Assembly (NCBI GenBank): GCA_900764695.1
Contig: CAAFOY010000015.1
Location: 1-17,418 of the forward strand
Length of the DNA: 17,418 bases
Reading direction: 5' to 3'
Origin: Lachnospiraceae bacterium
Lineage (GTDB): Bacteria > Bacillota_A > Clostridia > Lachnospirales > Lachnospiraceae
How positions within the stretch are numbered: the first letter of the stretch is position 1; each line of letters starts with the position of its first letter. Shown piece by piece: positions 14,516-17,418 of the stretch. The notes under the pieces are model-generated. The model was not told the DNA's origin and ran no database searches. It saw only the letters and a program-made list of their open reading frames with translations. Position numbers and translations under genes: made by a program.

Positions 14516-14770
14516 GTTGATATTAAGTTTTCATGTTAAATCTCCTTCTTTCTTTAATAAAATTTGTTTCTGTATATGTTGGTTTTTTGGTTTGCTTGCA
14601 CTCAAAAAAAATCATTGCAAAAAATTTACAACAAGGGCGTGCAGCGCACGTGCCATTTACCCTTGTGTAATATTTTTTCAATGATTTAGTAGTGCCAAAA
14701 GCAAACCTGCCAACATATAAGAAAACAAACTTTGAAGAAATGAATGAAGCATGAAAACGCAAATATCAAC
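14516..14770. repeat. Long imperfect hairpin 1 (about 255 bases) with conserved tip
   Basis: Two arms of about 110 bases pair almost throughout. Perfect blocks include 14516-14524 with 14762-14770 (GTTGATATT), 14527-14535 with 14750-14758 (GTTTTCATG), 14573-14582 with 14710-14719 (TATATGTTGG) and 14609-14617 with 14679-14687 (AAATCATTG). At the tip, CAAGGG (14632-14637) pairs with CCCTTG (14660-14665) and encloses a small hairpin, CGTGC/GCACG (14638-14650), and a linker, TGCCATTTA (14651-14659). Frames on both strands here are by-products of the repeat. The function is unknown. Confidence 0.8.
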
Positions 14771-14810
14771 GTCCGCCTTGAACAGCATAGTGGGATAAGG
14801 AATTATTTAA

Positions 14811-14922
14811 CCGCCCCACGGTTGGGGGACGGCAACTTATGTGTCTGTATGAAAAGTGATGCATAAAACGCAACGTGTTTTACTGCGCACTTTGATGTGA
14901 CACATAAGGTGGGGTGGGGCGG
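14811..14922. repeat. Nested G-rich stem-loop beside hairpin 1
   Basis: The outer arms CCGCCCCAC (14811-14819) and GTGGGGCGG (14914-14922) pair, as do the inner arms CTTATGTGTC (14836-14845) and GACACATAAG (14899-14908). Further in, AAAGTG pairs with CACTTT, and a 7-bp hairpin of the AAAACGC/GTGTTTT type lies at 14865-14881. The right side holds GGGGTGGGGCGG. There is no U-run on either side, so it is not a terminator. It could be an origin of replication or transfer acting as folded DNA. Confidence 0.65.
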
Positions 14923-14976
14923 CGAGTAAAAAAGAAAAGGAAAACATTTTTAAATAAAATGTCTTCCTGATGTTTT

Positions 14977-15438
14977 TTACATTATTCTTTCTTCTTTGAA
15001 AGAATAATAACTATCTTTCCCTACAATTATGAAATCCAATAAATTAATTCCGATAATGTTTCCTGCATCACTCATCTTCTTCTGACTTTTTCTGTCTTCC
15101 TTAGATGGGATAGGGTTTCCGCTTGGATGATTGTGTAGTACTGCCATAGACACTGCTCCACTTATCAAGGCTCTTTGTAAAATTTCCCGAGTTCCCATAA
15201 TGCACTGCGTAGCAGTGCCATGGGCAACCTCGAAAATTCCAAGTGCATTACACTTGGAATCAAGAGCAATCATGTATAAGTATTCTTCAGCCTTATCAGA
15301 TAATTGAACACTATCATTAAACATATTTACTATCTTTTGCGGGTCATTCAGTTCTTCTGCCATAACTTCATATCGAGCTTCCTCTACTAAAACCGGATGC
15401 TTAATTGCATCCAGTTTCATTCCATATTTACATATCAT
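14977..15438 (-). CDS. Short RadC-type JAB/MPN+ domain protein
   Basis: A 153-residue member of the RadC (UPF0758) group. The metal site is intact: Glu70, then HNHPSGNPIPSKED with His102, His104 and Asp115. The N-terminal helix-hairpin-helix part of chromosomal RadC (about 225 residues) is missing, the common form on plasmids and genomic islands. Molecular function is not established for the family; it is sometimes linked to DNA metabolism or anti-restriction. The start at 15438 has GGGAGG 6 bases upstream and lies inside the end of the preceding gene (11-base overlap), so an upstream ATG at 15456 is not used. Confidence 0.88.
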   Translation of the reverse strand: MICKYGMKLDAIKHPVLVEEARYEVMAEELNDPQKIVNMFNDSVQLSDKAEEYLYMIALDSKCNALGIFEVAHGTATQCIMGTREILQRALISGAVSMAVLHNHPSGNPIPSKEDRKSQKKMSDAGNIIGINLLDFIIVGKDSYYSFKEERIM

Positions 15439-15664
15439 GTAACGCCTCCCATTCATCTAGTGCAGAATCAATTGCATATGTTTCATTTTCGGAATTTTCT
15501 TCCATCTCCATTAGTATTTCATATGCTCTTTCTGAAACAAATTCTATCTTTTCACTGCTCCAATCCTGATGATTTTCAGCAATGTATTCAAACATGCACT
15601 GTTGCTCAAAATACTTATGAATCTGTATAATCTGTTCATCTGTTAATTCAATAGAATACTTCAC
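15428..15664 (-). CDS. 78-residue acidic protein upstream of the RadC gene
   Basis: An acidic, mostly helical protein, beginning MKYSIELTDEQIIQIHKYFE and ending DEWEALHDM. No family recognised. It uses a GTG start at 15662-15664, with AGGAG 6 bases upstream. Its 3' end overlaps the RadC start, which indicates coupled translation. Palindrome copy 13 lies 23 bases upstream of the start. Confidence 0.7.
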   Translation of the reverse strand: MKYSIELTDEQIIQIHKYFEQQCMFEYIAENHQDWSSEKIEFVSERAYEILMEMEENSENETYAIDSALDEWEALHDM

Positions 15665-15687
15665 AAATAACTCCTTTCAAAACTATA

Positions 15688-15705
15688 GGGGACAAAATTG
15701 TCCCC
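15688..15705. repeat. Palindrome copy 13
   Basis: Perfect consensus GGGGACAA-AA-TTGTCCCC between the DUF5688 gene and the 78-residue gene. It is about 3.4 kb from the next copy and is the rightmost one in the window. Confidence 0.9.
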
Positions 15706-15727
15706 CTTTGCTTATTTTTATTAATTT

Positions 15728-16600
15728 CTAAAATTTTGTCAGCTTACCATCTCTGTAAACATAAACAGAATCGGTAAGTCTGTCTTCCGGACTAACCTCT
15801 GTATCATTAATCTCCATGACCATTTCCTTCATTTCCTGAAGCGTAAATCCATCACTTCTTACGGAAATGCACTCATGTACGCTTGAAGGTAAAATTACAA
15901 ATTCACCATTCCAAAATGAATCCAGTTTTTCAAGTACACTTGCACATAATATTACGGATGCTCCATACATGGAATCTTTTTTAGATAATACAAGCATCTG
16001 ATTTTCTTCCGGAACTTGAGAAAAATCAAATTCTGATTCATCTGTAATTCCAATGATGTTCATTATTATGTCCTGCATATCTTTAATGCTAACTTCTTTC
16101 TCCAAGTTTTTTATTGCCTGAGAATGAAGTTCTTCCATATCAATTCCTGCGTTGGCAATCATCTTTTCCTGAACATTATAAGAAGCTGTACCTTCATTGT
16201 CTGCTCCAATATTAACGTAATAGATTACGAACATATCAAGGAACTCTTTGAATACAAGATGCTGACCGTCAATCAATTCATTGTTTGTATTGGCAACAAC
16301 TTTAGGATATACATTTTTAAGAATAAACTCCCTTGAGCCTAATTCTTCAATATCTGGAATTTCATATGACTTTCCCTTATTCCATATATTTATAAGCTCT
16401 TTTGCAATCTCTGTATTATCGGAACAATTCTCAAAGTTTTCACAATATGCTACCGGTGAACACGTCTTCTGTGTTTTAGGAATAAGTCTGTAAGCTTCCT
16501 TGTTAACATTGTTTTTTTGCACCTCATTATACTCAATGTAAAATTCCTCATCCTTCAATATTCTGTTAATTTCTTCCACATTTCTTTTCATTTTGTTCAT
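15728..16600 (-). CDS. DUF5688 family protein
   Basis: The 290-residue protein matches my memory of DUF5688, a family frequent on mobile elements of Lachnospiraceae and relatives. Typical parts are the central NVQEKMIANAG segment, the block LVLSKKDSMYGASVILCASV (about 204-223) and FVILPSSVHECISVRSDG (about 235-252). No signal peptide or membrane helix is seen. Function is unknown. The start has an AAAGGAG site 6 bases upstream. It lies 60 bases after the terminator of the 94-residue gene and heads the group leading to the RadC gene. Confidence 0.85.
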   Translation of the reverse strand: MNKMKRNVEEINRILKDEEFYIEYNEVQKNNVNKEAYRLIPKTQKTCSPVAYCENFENCSDNTEIAKELINIWNKGKSYEIPDIEELGSREFILKNVYPKVVANTNNELIDGQHLVFKEFLDMFVIYYVNIGADNEGTASYNVQEKMIANAGIDMEELHSQAIKNLEKEVSIKDMQDIIMNIIGITDESEFDFSQVPEENQMLVLSKKDSMYGASVILCASVLEKLDSFWNGEFVILPSSVHECISVRSDGFTLQEMKEMVMEINDTEVSPEDRLTDSVYVYRDGKLTKF

Positions 16601-16647
16601 TCTGAACTCCTTTCTGCCTCTTGGGCCATAACAAATTTTTAATAAAT

Positions 16648-16674
16648 AAAAAGAGCCTACTTAGGCGTAGACTC
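16648..16674 (-). terminator. Terminator overlapping the stop codon of the 94-residue gene
   Basis: On the minus strand GAGTCTAC (16667-16674) pairs with GTAGGCTC (16653-16660), 8 bp with one G-U, and TTTTT follows (16648-16652). The TAA stop (16661-16663) lies in the loop, so the last codons of the gene form half of the stem. Confidence 0.8.
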
Positions 16675-16945
16675 TGTATCTGTACCAATTAACGTTAACA
16701 ACAGTTCCAAGAATTGCTGTAAGCACGTCTCCCCATGTAGGGTTGGTTCCTTCAAGTTTCTGAACAGCTTTCTGTTTTAACAGCCAACTCATCAGTGTTC
16801 TTGTTTGATACTTCTTTGAAGTATCAAAGCTATACACTACTTCCTGAGGGTAATGTCTGTTTCTGTCGAAGATGTCTTCAACATTAGTGCAATATAATGT
16901 TATGACTTTGTCATTTATGGAATATGAATTAAATTCAACTAACAT
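16661..16945 (-). CDS. 94-residue protein of unknown function
   Basis: The product begins MLVEFNSYSINDKVITLYCT and ends NVNWYRYRVYA. It looks like a mixed alpha/beta soluble protein with an aromatic, basic C-terminus. I do not recognise a family. A GGGAG site is 6 bases before the ATG. Its own terminator overlaps the stop codon, so it is monocistronic. The long hairpin at 16961-17265 ends 16 bases before the start codon, so that hairpin is either its leader RNA or a neighbouring DNA element. Confidence 0.75.
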   Translation of the reverse strand: MLVEFNSYSINDKVITLYCTNVEDIFDRNRHYPQEVVYSFDTSKKYQTRTLMSWLLKQKAVQKLEGTNPTWGDVLTAILGTVVNVNWYRYRVYA

Positions 16946-16960
16946 ATTAAGCTCCCATCT

Positions 16961-17265
16961 GCCACTGTGTAATTTTATTTTTAGTGGCTACTTATTAATG
17001 AAAATTTATAAGTTCCAAGGCTTGTTTCCCTTCTGATGATATTTAATTGTCAATGTACCTTTATCGTCTTGCGATGACATCAAAAGACTGCGGGTTCTGC
17101 ATACTGCAAGGACGTGCTTGCACGTACATTTTATCCTTGCAGTGATAAGCAGGTTCTGCAGTAGTATGGCATCAAGCAAGACAGGTACATTGATAATTTC
17201 ATCAGATGGAAACTGCCGGAACTTAAATTTCATTAAGTAGCCACTAAAAATGACTATGCAGTGGC
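16961..17265. repeat. Long imperfect hairpin 2 (about 305 bases) with the same tip
   Basis: Arms of about 145 bases pair nearly end to end. Perfect blocks are 16961-16967 with 17259-17265 (GCCACTG), 16977-16994 with 17234-17251 (18 bp), 17050-17060 with 17183-17193 (TCAATGTACCT) and 17104-17112 with 17134-17142 (CTGCAAGGA). The tip holds a hairpin, ACGTGC/GCACGT (17112-17125), and a linker, ACATTTTAT, before CCTTG. It repeats the tip of hairpin 1 in layout and orientation, although the arms differ. A 109-residue frame across it is a by-product. Function unknown. Confidence 0.85.
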
Positions 17266-17286
17266 GGGCTAAGACCAACAAACTAA

Positions 17287-17403
17287 AGCCCCCGGTGATT
17301 CGGGGGTTGAGGGGTTGAGAAAAAATCAAAACCACGCCTAAAAGACGTGGTTTGCTCTGAGGCTATAAGCCTCTGTTACTGGCCAGCGCCTCAAGGCGCT
17401 GGC
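17287..17403. other. Row of four hairpins at the window edge, possible IS200/IS605 end
   Basis: Four stems follow one another: CCCCCG/CGGGGG (17289-17306), AAACCACG/CGTGGTTT (17329-17353), GAGGCT/AGCCTC (17359-17373) and GCCAGCGCCT/AGGCGCTGGC (17382-17403, 10 bp with a 2-base centre). The set, read on the minus strand, recalls the structured right end of an IS200/IS605-type element, where a guide-type RNA lies at the end of tnpB. The tnpB gene itself would be outside the window, so this is only a suggestion. No gene is seen in 16946-17418. Confidence 0.4.
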
Positions 17404-17418
17404 TTTCACTTTGTTCAA

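Larger units (their letters stand above)
4339..17418. mobile_element. Mobilizable element or integrated plasmid, right end not seen
   Basis: From about 4.3 kb to the window end the content is typical of mobile DNA: an IS30 copy, parA/parB, a relaxase with accessory DNA-binding proteins and a candidate oriT, a toxin-antitoxin pair, a short RadC protein, DUF5688 and several small ORFs. A private palindromic repeat family ties 4339 to 15705 together as one unit. No integrase, replication initiator or mating-pair genes are visible, so conjugative element, mobilizable element and plasmid all remain possible. Confidence 0.65.

Noticed and set aside
14487..14762. Open frames on both strands in hairpin 1
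   Set aside because: Opposing frames arise because the two arms are inverted copies. Neither has a plausible ribosome binding site or protein-like features.
4339..15705. Palindromes as intrinsic terminators
   Set aside because: Most copies lack a following T-run, and two are inside an open reading frame, which does not suit termination.
17006..17335. 109-residue minus-strand open frame
   Set aside because: It lies over both arms of hairpin 2, has no ribosome binding site and no recognisable domain. It is a by-product of the inverted repeat.

Overview
The window looks like a low-GC Firmicute of class Clostridia, probably Lachnospiraceae. The basis is the ribosomal protein and EF-G sequences, strong AGGAGG ribosome binding sites, AT-rich spacers, a DUF5688 protein and a MobP2/MobL-type relaxase. 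This assignment is inference from gene content, not a database result. Every gene I accept is on the minus strand.

Chromosomal part (1 to about 4140): the str operon is read leftwards as rpsL, rpsG, fusA (fusA is cut by the window edge and starts with TTG), with a consensus promoter and small hairpins in the leader. Between rpsL and rpsG lies a doubtful 68-residue ORF. To the right are a small DUF4234-type membrane protein, whose 3' end is a decayed 27-bp tandem repeat, and an AGCS-family sodium:alanine/glycine symporter with its own promoter and a terminator-like hairpin in its leader.

Mobile part (about 4.3 kb to the window end, right boundary not seen): an intact IS30-family insertion sequence lies at the left edge. 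Beyond it are a tandem ribbon-helix-helix protein, ParB, ParA, a 988-residue relaxase fused to many Sel1-like repeats, a class B sortase, two small relaxosome-type DNA-binding proteins, a structured non-coding region that is the best oriT candidate, a DinJ/RelB-YoeB toxin-antitoxin pair, five small accessory proteins, a short RadC-type JAB protein, a 78-residue protein, a DUF5688 protein and an unknown 94-residue protein. No replication initiator, integrase or type IV secretion gene is visible, so it could be part of an integrative or mobilizable element or of a plasmid.

The most unusual content is not protein coding. (1) A palindrome with half-sites GGGGACAA / TTGTCCCC and a 2-bp centre occurs 13 times from 4339 to 15705. 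Most copies lie between genes, four form a 36-37 bp tandem array, two supply the stop codon of a gene, and two lie in frame inside the relaxase, where they encode LGDNFVPL. The layout resembles the dispersed KorB operators of IncP plasmids, and a ParB/KorB-type gene and a tandem RHH gene are present as candidate binders. (2) Two very long imperfect hairpins (14516-14770 and 16961-17265) have different arms but the same tip: a CAAGG/CCTTG stem, a CGTGC/GCACG hairpin and an ATTTTA-like linker. (3) Three further structured stretches lie at 12596-12777, 14811-14922 and 17287-17403.
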